Shown one piece after another: positions 5,867 through 11,429 of a stretch of 11,429 nt of DNA. Both the position numbers and the translations under genes were made by a program. Source of the stretch: Desulfobacterales bacterium (GTDB taxonomy: Bacteria; Desulfobacterota; Desulfobacteria; Desulfobacterales; Desulfosalsimonadaceae). The stretch spans positions 1 through 11,429 of the forward strand of contig JAGYOT010000020.1 in the NCBI GenBank assembly GCA_018399455.1. Direction: 5' to 3'. Below the pieces are notes generated by a model. It was given only the letters and a program-made list of their open reading frames with translations, was not told the DNA's origin and did not search any database. Positions within the stretch are counted from its first letter, which is position 1; each line of letters begins with the position of its first letter.

Positions 5867-6697
5867 ATGGAAGTTGAAAAAATTATATCCGGCGCTCAGA
5901 CCGGGGCGGACCGGGCGGCGCTGGACTTTGCCATTGAATACGGAATCGATTGCGGTGGATGGGTTCCAACCGGATGCGAGGCGGAGGACGGGACAGTGGC
6001 GAAGGACTATCCCGTCTGGGAGATGGAAGACGGGGGATATGTTGAACGCACGGAAAAAAATGTAGAGGATTCGGGCGGCACCCTGATATTTAGCCACGGC
6101 GATCTGACAGGCGGTTCGCTTTTGACCCGGCAGTTTGCTCAAACGCATGGCAAGCCATGCCTTCACATTGATTTTAACCGGATGATGGTCTTTGATGCAG
6201 CCATTGACATCAATGACTGGTTGGCTGAACACAGAATCAAGGTTTTAAATGTTGCCGGTCCAAGGCAGAGCAAGGACCCGAAAATTTATCAGGCGGTATT
6301 CAAGATGCTGGAGACGGTTTTTTATATCAGCATCATATCAGGGGTCATGCCGTCTGCATCGGGTCGCACCTCTGACACGGCAGGCAACGAGGGGGCGGGA
6401 AAACTATACCCGACAACCGTTGAGAAGACAATTGATGCCTTGACAGAGGAACTCTCCGCCAAGGCAAAGACCCGGATTGCCAGCATGCCGGATGATGCCC
6501 TTTCTGAGGCCGGTATTTCCTTGGGCCGGTGGATTCGTCGCCAGTTCGGGTTGAATCAGGAAAACCCGCAGCTGCTTGAAGCCTGCCGGAACTTGTCGGG
6601 CAAGCCAAATCTCGATGCGGATGGGGCTGCCATATTAATTGTAAAGGTACTCAGGGACCGGTTGAAAAAAGCCGGGCATCTGAGAGTGATCAAATAA
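5867..6697 (+). CDS. Putative molybdenum carrier-type Rossmann protein fused to a DUF6794-like domain
   Basis: The protein has 276 residues in two parts. Residues 1 to about 155 match the putative molybdenum cofactor carrier family (a Rossmann-type fold related to the LOG/YpsA group): ISGAQTGADRAALDFA near 7-22, GGWVPTGCEAEDG near 30-42, TLIFSHGDLTGGS near 72-84 and LNVAGPRQSKDP near 127-138. The family name rests on a structurally studied Moco-binding protein; most members have no proven function. After a Gly/Ser/Thr linker (about 160-178), residues 180-270 (PTTVEKTIDALTEEL, LGRWIRRQFGLNQENPQLL) resemble what I recall as DUF6794, a helical domain of unknown role. The gene starts 53 bases after oadB and may be co-transcribed. 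AAAAGGAT at 5848-5855 is a modest, distant ribosome binding site. The N-terminal assignment is sound; the second-domain name is from memory. Confidence 0.8.
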   Translation: MEVEKIISGAQTGADRAALDFAIEYGIDCGGWVPTGCEAEDGTVAKDYPVWEMEDGGYVERTEKNVEDSGGTLIFSHGDLTGGSLLTRQFAQTHGKPCLHIDFNRMMVFDAAIDINDWLAEHRIKVLNVAGPRQSKDPKIYQAVFKMLETVFYISIISGVMPSASGRTSDTAGNEGAGKLYPTTVEKTIDALTEELSAKAKTRIASMPDDALSEAGISLGRWIRRQFGLNQENPQLLEACRNLSGKPNLDADGAAILIVKVLRDRLKKAGHLRVIK

Positions 6698-6708
6698 CAG
6701 AGAGCGGT

Positions 6709-6736
6709 TTGAGCCTTTATCCGGCCAAATGCTCAA
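6709..6736. terminator. Weak inverted repeat between convergent genes
   Basis: TTGAGC (6709-6714) and GCTCAA (6731-6736) form a 6-bp stem around a 16-base loop in the 35-base gap between the convergent molybdenum-carrier-like and TetR genes; it overlaps the TetR stop codon. It could serve as a bidirectional terminator, but lacks a proper U-tract on either side. Confidence 0.25.
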
Positions 6737-7341
6737 TAATTAGAGTAGGCGCCAAGGGCGTCTCCGACCAGTTCTGCCAGACGTTGGCTGTATTTGAGGA
6801 TCTCGGTTTGATCACGACCCGGATAGCGGCAATAAGAAAGCATAATGCCGTTTAAGGAAGAAAACAACGCATGGGCCGCCATCCTTGAATCCGCTTTTGG
6901 GTTTGCCGTTTTAATCACGGTTTCCAGCCGGTCCATGAACATCCGCATGATTCCGTTTAATTTTTCTGTTTCTTCAGGCGACATTTCTCCGCCCAGCATG
7001 AAATTGCTCATCATTTGAAAAAACGTCATGTTTTCATACATGAACTCAATATAGGCAGAGCAAATATGCTTGATGGACGGGATCTCATTTTTTAGTTCCT
7101 GATCCAGCCAAAAGGTGACAGATTCTGCGCTTTTAAAAAAAATATCGAGAAACAGCTCGCCAAGATTGTCATAATAGTAATAAATGGTGCCGATGCTGAC
7201 ACCGGCGGATTTGGCAATTTCCCGAACGGTGACGTTGCGGAAGTTTTTTTTAGCAAACAGCTCTCTTGCCGCATTGAGGATCAGTCTGCGCCGGGCATCC
7301 CGTTCCTGGGCCTTCAAATAGGAGAGCGTATTTTTAGACAT
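6733..7341 (-). CDS. TetR/AcrR-family transcriptional regulator
   Basis: The protein has 202 residues. Residues about 17-63 form the TetR_N helix-turn-helix: RRRLILNAARELFAKKNFRNV, then TVREIAKSAGVSIGTIYYYYDNLGELF, with the recognition helix at about 47-55. The rest is a helical ligand-binding and dimerisation domain of a kind too variable to name a ligand. I chose ATG 7341 because AAGG lies eight bases upstream and the alignment with TetR proteins begins there; the frame stays open to 7428 but the extra 29 residues are Lys/Ser-rich and unlike the family. A perfect palindrome at 7454-7489 overlaps its promoter and suggests autorepression. The neighbour on its 3' side is convergent, and the upstream neighbour is a divergent kinase 550 bases away, so its regulated genes are not obvious beyond itself. 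Confidence 0.93.
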   Translation of the reverse strand: MSKNTLSYLKAQERDARRRLILNAARELFAKKNFRNVTVREIAKSAGVSIGTIYYYYDNLGELFLDIFFKSAESVTFWLDQELKNEIPSIKHICSAYIEFMYENMTFFQMMSNFMLGGEMSPEETEKLNGIMRMFMDRLETVIKTANPKADSRMAAHALFSSLNGIMLSYCRYPGRDQTEILKYSQRLAELVGDALGAYSNY

Positions 7342-7430
7342 TTTCTTACCTTTTTTGTTTTTACAGCTTTTGTTGTTTAAGGCTTTGCAAAAAGTCGCCG
7401 ATAAGAGGCCACTCGTGCCCTCAAACACCG

Positions 7431-7436
7431 ATTATA
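7431..7436 (-). promoter_or_regulatory. -10 element of the TetR gene promoter
   Basis: On the minus strand 7436-7431 reads TATAAT, a perfect -10 hexamer. The -35 position (about 7454-7459) reads ATCATA, a poor match, and lies inside the palindrome at 7454-7489. Start of transcription near 7424 would give an 80-base leader before ATG 7341. A repressor on the palindrome would block this promoter directly. Confidence 0.55.
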
Positions 7437-7453
7437 AGAATAAAACCATTGAC

Positions 7454-7489
7454 TATGATCAATGATCAATTTATTGATCATTGATCATA
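7454..7489. promoter_or_regulatory. Perfect 17-bp inverted repeat, probable TetR operator
   Basis: The left arm TATGATCAATGATCAAT (7454-7470) and the right arm ATTGATCATTGATCATA (7473-7489) are exact reverse complements separated by TT. Each arm itself contains two TGATCA palindromes seven bases apart, so the site offers four TGATCA units. This nested layout is typical of operators bound by one or two TetR-family dimers. It overlaps the -35 region of the minus-strand TetR promoter. On the plus strand TTGATC (7481-7486), 18 bases before TACACT (7505-7510), could be a second, divergent promoter under the same control. Confidence 0.75.
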
Positions 7490-7892
7490 AAATCAATAAA
7501 AATCTACACTCTTAATGATTTGTCTTTCCTGTCCACTTTAATTTTACTTATGTCCAAATTTATAATAATAATCCATTAGAAATAAATATAGCAAGGGTTT
7601 TTTCATTATTGCCGTATCTCAGTATCCAGACTAGAGAACTTGTCCGGTGCAGGGCGGATAAGAATCATCCTCATCGGAATACGCTGGTCTTTGGGGGTAG
7701 ACTTTTGAACAAAACCGGAAAACCGAAAAAATTCTCATTGATGGATCGACACGGGCCTGGTCGTTTGCGATCCGTTGGAAATTATACAGATGTAAAAACA
7801 CTTTTTCTGACCTCCAGGGCTTGGATTTGTTGAACAGATTTGCTATTTTTCGTATTAAAGCATGCCTTTTTTACCCAATGGAGAATCAACCC
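7490..7892. other. AT-rich gap upstream of the histidine kinase gene
   Basis: About 400 bases without a convincing gene. The first 120 bases are strongly AT-rich, with TATAAT at 7561-7566 (no good -35) and two TGTCCA repeats (7530-7535 and 7551-7556) 21 bases apart, two helix turns. A 74-codon frame starting at TTG 7609 runs to 7833 but has a poor ribosome binding site and unconvincing composition. The rest shows nothing I recognise. It probably holds the kinase promoter and a long leader. Confidence 0.45.
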
Positions 7893-9878
7893 ATGGCTTT
7901 ACGGCAATCAGGATGTGAATCTCCGTCCAACCCCGAAAACGAAGGGGATCGGTCAAGAGTAAAGGAATCCCTGCCGCAGACGCGGATTGGCATTCCCGGA
8001 GCCTGTCTCCGCCCCGGCGCGGAACCTCCGGGGGCGTTATCCAACACCAAAGACTCGTGGGAAAGAATCAAAGCGATTATTCTGAACGGTATATCCGATA
8101 TGCTTGCTTTTTATCCCGGCAGAGAGATGATTCCTGGCTGGGTCAATCAGGCCCTGGCCGCCGCCTCGGGATTCCCGCTGGAGACACTTCTTGAGATGAC
8201 TTGTCATCAGTGCTGGTTTCAAAGCGATAAGCCCTGCAGCGAATGTCCGGTATTGAGATGCTTTGAGACAGGTCGGCCCCAGGATTCCGAAGTTCTCCAG
8301 CCGCGAGGAAGGACCTGGCGAGTCCGCACTTTCCCGGTGATCGGTGAAAGCGGTGGGGTCGAGGGGGTTGTCAAGTTCGCCCGAGACATTACCGCCCATA
8401 AAAAGGCGGTAAGAAAAAGCGAGGAAAAATACCAGCAATTGTTTGAAGGTCTGCCGATCGGTATTTTCCATACCACTATGGATGGCCGCTTGATTGACGC
8501 CAACCAGGCTGCTTTAAGAATTTTTCGTTGTCCCGGCAGGGAACAGCTGATCGGTCTTGACCCGCGCCGGGCGTTTCTCAACCCGAGGGATAACGAAATA
8601 CTGCGGCTTAGGCTGAGGGCACAGGGATGCCTGGAAAATTTTGAAACCCGGCTCTGGCGCTGGGACTGCAGCATCATGTGGGTCAATATCAGCGCCCGAG
8701 CAATATATGCGCCAAACGGAGATATCGTTGCCGTTGAAGGGTCTTTCCAGGATATCACCCAGCGCAAGGATAATGAAAGCCGTCTTGAAGAAAGCGAGGC
8801 CCGGTTCCGGGGGTTGGCCGAGCGAAGCTCGGATCTCATCGTGCTTTTTGATAGATCTTTTAAACTGATTTTCTGGTCGCCTTCCACCGAGCGAATACTG
8901 GGTTATTCCAGGGCGGAATTGATGGCGATGCGAGCCGACGAATTTATGACTCCCTCGCAGTATGTCCGGGTTCGGGGACATGTCGCCCGGATCCTTAAAA
9001 ACCGGAATTCCGAGAGCTTTGAGCTGCCCATGATCAAAAAAGACGGCAGCGAAACGATTATAGAATGGACGGCGACTCCGATTCATAATGGTATGGAAGT
9101 AACCGGTATCCAATTTATCGGACGCGATATTACCATACGCAAAAAGGCTGAAGCCGCTTTGCGCAGATCGCATGAAGAGCTCAGACGTCTGTCCCAACAC
9201 CTGGAGGCTGCGCGGGAACAGGAGCGAATGGCCATCGCGAGGGAGGTGCATGACGACCTGGGGCAGGCCTTGACAGCGATTAAGTTTGATTTGGCCTGGT
9301 TGAAGAAAAAAATGATTGGTGCCGATGATGAACAGGTGCGGGAAAAGATTGATATGAGCATTAAAATGGTCAACGACACCATCCAGTCGGTGAAACAGAT
9401 CGCATCCAGGCTGCGCCCTGAAATCTTAAACGATCTGGGGCTTGAGGCGGCCATGGAATGGTATCTTGAAGATTTCAGCAAACGCACCGGCATCTTCGGC
9501 CGGGCCCGGATTAATCTGAGCCCGTTTTCCGCAGGCGACATCCCCAACGATTTATGCATCTCCATCTTTCGTATTTTTCAGGAAGCTTTGACGAACGTAG
9601 CCCGGCATTCCAGTGCCACGGAGCTGGTGGTCGATCTCAATTACGCGGACAAGGGGCTTCAATTACGGGTCCATGATAATGGCAGGGGCATCGATAAAGA
9701 AGCCATAGAGACGACACAATCCTTCGGCCTGGCAGGGATACGGGAGCGGGTCAATGTGCTTGGCGGGGAAATGCGGATTTCCTCACTTTCAGGTGAAGGC
9801 ACCACACTTAAAATAAAGCTCCCTTTAATGACCGGAGCCGGGTGGCCTGAGCCATGCCCGGTGTCCGGCCAGCAATGA
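7893..9878 (+). CDS. PAS-domain sensor histidine kinase, NarX/UhpB-like HisKA_3 type
   Basis: The protein has 661 residues without a membrane segment, so it should sense in the cytoplasm. Order: a variable start; a first PAS-like region (about 50-165) with a cluster Cys104-x2-Cys107-x7-Cys115-x2-Cys118-x4-Cys123; a second PAS (about 176-290, SEEKYQQLFEGLPIGIFHT to FQDITQRK); a third PAS with PAC (about 301-420, SEARFRGLAERSSDLIVLF to GRDITIRKKAE); a HisKA_3 dimerisation domain with phosphoacceptor His453 in REVHDDLGQAL; and an HATPase_c domain (about 550-645) with FQEALTNVARHS, DNGRGID and SFGLAGIRERV. This class phosphorylates NarL/FixJ regulators, and one follows directly. I chose ATG 7893 because GGAGA (7880-7884) lies eight bases upstream; TTG 7821 and ATG 7878 in the same frame lack a site. 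The signal is unknown; the Cys cluster suggests metal, Fe-S or redox sensing, which is inference. Confidence 0.92.
   Translation: MALRQSGCESPSNPENEGDRSRVKESLPQTRIGIPGACLRPGAEPPGALSNTKDSWERIKAIILNGISDMLAFYPGREMIPGWVNQALAAASGFPLETLLEMTCHQCWFQSDKPCSECPVLRCFETGRPQDSEVLQPRGRTWRVRTFPVIGESGGVEGVVKFARDITAHKKAVRKSEEKYQQLFEGLPIGIFHTTMDGRLIDANQAALRIFRCPGREQLIGLDPRRAFLNPRDNEILRLRLRAQGCLENFETRLWRWDCSIMWVNISARAIYAPNGDIVAVEGSFQDITQRKDNESRLEESEARFRGLAERSSDLIVLFDRSFKLIFWSPSTERILGYSRAELMAMRADEFMTPSQYVRVRGHVARILKNRNSESFELPMIKKDGSETIIEWTATPIHNGMEVTGIQFIGRDITIRKKAEAALRRSHEELRRLSQHLEAAREQERMAIAREVHDDLGQALTAIKFDLAWLKKKMIGADDEQVREKIDMSIKMVNDTIQSVKQIASRLRPEILNDLGLEAAMEWYLEDFSKRTGIFGRARINLSPFSAGDIPNDLCISIFRIFQEALTNVARHSSATELVVDLNYADKGLQLRVHDNGRGIDKEAIETTQSFGLAGIRERVNVLGGEMRISSLSGEGTTLKIKLPLMTGAGWPEPCPVSGQQ
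9832..9868 (+). other. Long three-tier hairpin just before the kinase stop codon
   Basis: CCGGA (9832-9836) pairs with TCCGG (9864-9868), CCGGG (9838-9842) with CCCGG (9857-9861) and TGGC (9843-9846) with GCCA (9851-9854) around a CTGA tetraloop, with small internal loops (G against TG, and a TG bulge). No U-tract follows, so it is not a standard terminator. It may stabilise or limit the message between kinase and regulator, or be a by-product of GC-rich codons. Confidence 0.3.
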
Positions 9879-9963
9879 GCTTAATCTGCTTGCGAATAAT
9901 TATTTGCCTTTTCGATAAATTGACCTATAGCTACAGGGAAATCGGCATTTATCAGATTTTGAT

Positions 9964-9999
9964 ATGGATTGAGGGATGAATCCATGAAGAGCGGATTCA
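9964..9999 (+). promoter_or_regulatory. Overlapping alternative hairpins upstream of the response regulator gene
   Basis: ATGGATT (9964-9970) pairs with AATCCAT (9979-9985) over an 8-base loop. TGAATCC (9977-9983) pairs with GGATTCA (9993-9999) over a 9-base loop. The two stems share AATCC and exclude each other. They end 11 bases before the ribosome binding site. They could act as an RNA switch or, as DNA, as repeated half-sites for a regulator such as the adjacent NarL-type protein. Confidence 0.4.
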
Positions 10000-10027
10000 A
10001 CTCAGCTGACAAGGGGGATGTATTGAA

Positions 10028-10660
10028 ATGATCAGGATATTTATTGCGGATGATCATGCGGTGGTTCGAGAGGGATTGAAGCAGATTATTTCGGAGGTGT
10101 CGGATATGCATGTGGCCGGAGAGGCGGATAACGGGACGTCCGTATTGACTGCCATGGCTGCTGGTTCATATGATGTGTTGATACTGGATATTACGATGCC
10201 GGGTCCGAATATTCTGGATCTGCTCAAGCAATTGGCCCGTCAGAAACCCCGGCTTTCCATTCTGGTATTGAGTATTCATCCGGAGGAGCAATACGCGGTC
10301 CGTGTCTTAAGAGCCGGAGCTTCAGGTTATCTCACAAAGGAAAGCGCTCCTGAAGAACTTGTCAACGCCATTCGTAAAGTTTCCGGCGGAGGCAAATATG
10401 TGAGCGCCGCGCTTGCAGAAAGACTGTTATTCGTGCTGGGAACGGATCTGGCACAGTTGCCGCATGACTATCTTTCTGACCGTGAATTTCAGTCGTTCTG
10501 CATGATCGCCTCGGGAAAATCCATCAAGGATATTGCCCGGGAGTTAAACCTTAGCGAAAAAACGATCAGTACCTACAGGTCCCGGGTGCTGCAGAAAATG
10601 AACATGAAGAATAATGCGGAAATCACCCATTATGCATTCAAATACGGTCTGGTGGATTAA
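10028..10660 (+). CDS. NarL/FixJ-family response regulator
   Basis: The protein has 210 residues. The receiver domain (about 1-120) has the acidic pair Asp8-Asp9, the phosphoacceptor Asp54 in LILDITMPG, Ser82 at the conserved Thr/Ser position and Lys104 in YLTKES, so it is complete. A LuxR-type helix-turn-helix follows (about 147-205; LSDREFQSF, SIKDIARELNLSEKTISTYRSRVLQKM), so it binds DNA and regulates transcription when phosphorylated. The receiver has PNILDLLK after MPG where most relatives have a small-residue xxG, a minor variation. AAGGGGGA at 10011-10018 supports the start. The HisKA_3 kinase gene lies 149 bases upstream on the same strand and is the evident partner. Target genes are unknown. 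Confidence 0.95.
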   Translation: MIRIFIADDHAVVREGLKQIISEVSDMHVAGEADNGTSVLTAMAAGSYDVLILDITMPGPNILDLLKQLARQKPRLSILVLSIHPEEQYAVRVLRAGASGYLTKESAPEELVNAIRKVSGGGKYVSAALAERLLFVLGTDLAQLPHDYLSDREFQSFCMIASGKSIKDIARELNLSEKTISTYRSRVLQKMNMKNNAEITHYAFKYGLVD

Positions 10661-10841
10661 ATCATGCCGCAACGATTCAGCTGTTTCGATGGTAGTGTTT
10701 TCATTTGTGTGAAAGGTACCGCCCATCTACCCCCGGATTATACACCCGAGGTATTCAAATGAGAATTTTGCAAAAGCGCTTTATACCCCTGCGAGGCAGC
10801 GATAAAATGCAAACCAGCCATGGAGGCGGACGGATTAAAAA

Positions 10842-11282
10842 ATGAACGATCCATTTGATGATTTTGTAGAGCAGCTGCAGGATGAGATTGATCAGGAAAC
10901 CCTTCAGACGTTCGGTGAAGTAGCCTATCAGCGATGGAAGAACCCCCTTTATATGCAGGTCATACCGACCCCGGACGGTCACGCCAGGGAAACCGGCAGC
11001 TGCGGGGATTCGATCGAGATTTATTTGAAACTGGAAAACGGCCGTGTCTGTGATGCCGGCTTTCAAACCGATGGATGCGGTCCCAGCGCGGTTTGCGGCT
11101 CTTACGCCGCCCAGATGGCCATCGGTAAAACGCCCCTGGAGATAGCCGAGGTTAAAGGTGAGGATATTCTTGCCGAACTGGGTGGCTTGCCGTCGGAACA
11201 TGAGCATTGCGCTTATCTGGCAGTAGCCGCCCTCCAGTCTGCAGTGGAGGATTATATGAGCCGCCGGCCGAAGGACTTCTAA
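10842..11282 (+). CDS. IscU/NifU N-terminal-type iron-sulfur cluster scaffold protein
   Basis: The protein has 146 residues. It carries the cluster ligands of the IscU/NifU_N family: Cys54 and Asp56 in GSCGDSI, Cys79 in DGCGPSAVCGS and His122-Cys123 in EHCAYLA. The family assembles [2Fe-2S] clusters on these residues with sulfur from a cysteine desulfurase and passes them to target proteins. There are two further cysteines, Cys70 and Cys85, not among the usual ligands. It has no C-terminal NifU thioredoxin-like domain and no LPPVK-type HscA motif: after GCG comes PSAVCGSYAAQMAIGKTPLE. It ends shortly after the third ligand region. No desulfurase, ferredoxin or chaperone gene lies beside it. 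GGAGG at 10822-10826 is 15 bases from the ATG, longer than ideal. It may be a specialised scaffold for anaerobic metabolism; that is inference. Confidence 0.88.
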   Translation: MNDPFDDFVEQLQDEIDQETLQTFGEVAYQRWKNPLYMQVIPTPDGHARETGSCGDSIEIYLKLENGRVCDAGFQTDGCGPSAVCGSYAAQMAIGKTPLEIAEVKGEDILAELGGLPSEHEHCAYLAVAALQSAVEDYMSRRPKDF

Positions 11283-11358
11283 CCTAGGATCTTCTCCGGT
11301 TTTTCCGCCTGTGCAGCGGGAAAACATGAAATCAGGTAGCAATGCCGCCAGTTTCAGG

Positions 11359-11429
11359 TTATATTTTTTTATATTGTTTTGTATTAACGGCGTCTTCAAT
11401 CTCTTCTTCTGATTTTGAATATGACACAT
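11359..11429 (-). CDS. Possible C-terminal end of a minus-strand gene, cut by the window edge
   Basis: On the minus strand a frame enters from the window edge, reads SYSKSEEEIEDAVNTKQYKK and one Ile, and stops at TAA 11361-11359. The acidic-then-basic, hydrophilic sequence looks like a natural protein tail, and a convergent gene would fit the layout. Only about 23 codons are visible, so chance cannot be excluded and no family can be named. Confidence 0.3.
   Translation of the reverse strand, partial: VSYSKSEEEIEDAVNTKQYKKI

Noticed and set aside
7342..7428. N-terminal 29-residue extension of the TetR regulator
   Set aside because: TetR homology starts after it, a ribosome binding site precedes ATG 7341, and the likely transcription start near 7424 would exclude ATG 7428.
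7609..7833. 74-codon plus-strand frame with a TTG start upstream of the kinase
   Set aside because: No Shine-Dalgarno, runs into the kinase frame's upstream extension, and the composition is not protein-like.
8219..9251. Minus-strand frames of 222 and 245 codons opposite the kinase
   Set aside because: Low-complexity Ser/Arg/Pro-rich translations typical of antisense to GC-rich coding DNA.
11300..11325. Imperfect hairpin TTTTCCGC/GCGGGAAAA after the IscU-like gene as a terminator
   Set aside because: It has a bulged base and no T-run on its 3' side in either direction, so terminator function is unsupported.
10755..11429. Long minus-strand frame of 224 codons opposite the IscU-like gene
   Set aside because: It is the antisense shadow of a gene with clear family motifs; its translation lacks domain-like features and its frame differs from the natural-looking minus-strand tail at 11359-11429.

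Overview
The window reads like a chromosomal fragment from a sulfate-reducing-type deltaproteobacterium (Desulfobacterota, Desulfobacterales-like). This is an inference from protein character: a long-form PurL with a separate PurQ, a GW-type single-domain cyclic-nucleotide-binding protein, OadG/OadB-type sodium pump subunits, a multi-PAS cytosolic kinase with a Cys cluster, and an IscU-like scaffold. There are no tRNA, rRNA, CRISPR or transposase genes. Both ends are partial: the left end carries an unrelated antisense reading frame and the right end what may be the tail of a minus-strand gene.

Layout. (1) Positions 1-214 hold an open minus-strand frame with membrane-protein character. It meets, near 157-205, a purL lacking its 5' half. 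(2) The purL remnant overlaps an intact purQ by ATGA. (3) A Slp-family lipoprotein stands alone behind its own candidate promoter. (4) A 417-base gap contains a leader with two strong hairpins, followed by a small Crp-like cyclic-nucleotide-binding protein, then an OadG-like protein with an unusual C-terminal domain, the OadB sodium-pump subunit, and a molybdenum-carrier-like protein fused to a C-terminal DUF6794-like domain; all are on the plus strand. (5) A convergent TetR regulator lies on the minus strand; its promoter contains a perfect 17-bp inverted repeat with a 2-base spacer. (6) After a roughly 400-base AT-rich gap come a PAS/HisKA_3 histidine kinase and its NarL/FixJ response regulator, separated by a leader with two mutually exclusive hairpins. 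(7) A stand-alone IscU/NifU-N-like iron-sulfur scaffold ends the plus-strand series.

How they fit together. purL-purQ is the FGAR-to-FGAM step of purine synthesis, but the PurL piece here lacks the first AIRS N domain and cannot be functional alone as it stands. The OadG-OadB pair would form the membrane part of a Na+-translocating decarboxylase (methylmalonyl-CoA, oxaloacetate or glutaconyl-CoA type), but no carboxyltransferase or biotin carrier is encoded here, so these would have to come from elsewhere. The kinase and response regulator form a complete two-component system with unknown input. The most interesting signals are the purL junction, the TetR operator, the two structured leaders, the OadG C-terminal domain and the molybdenum-carrier/DUF6794 fusion. 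None amounts on present evidence to a clearly new system.
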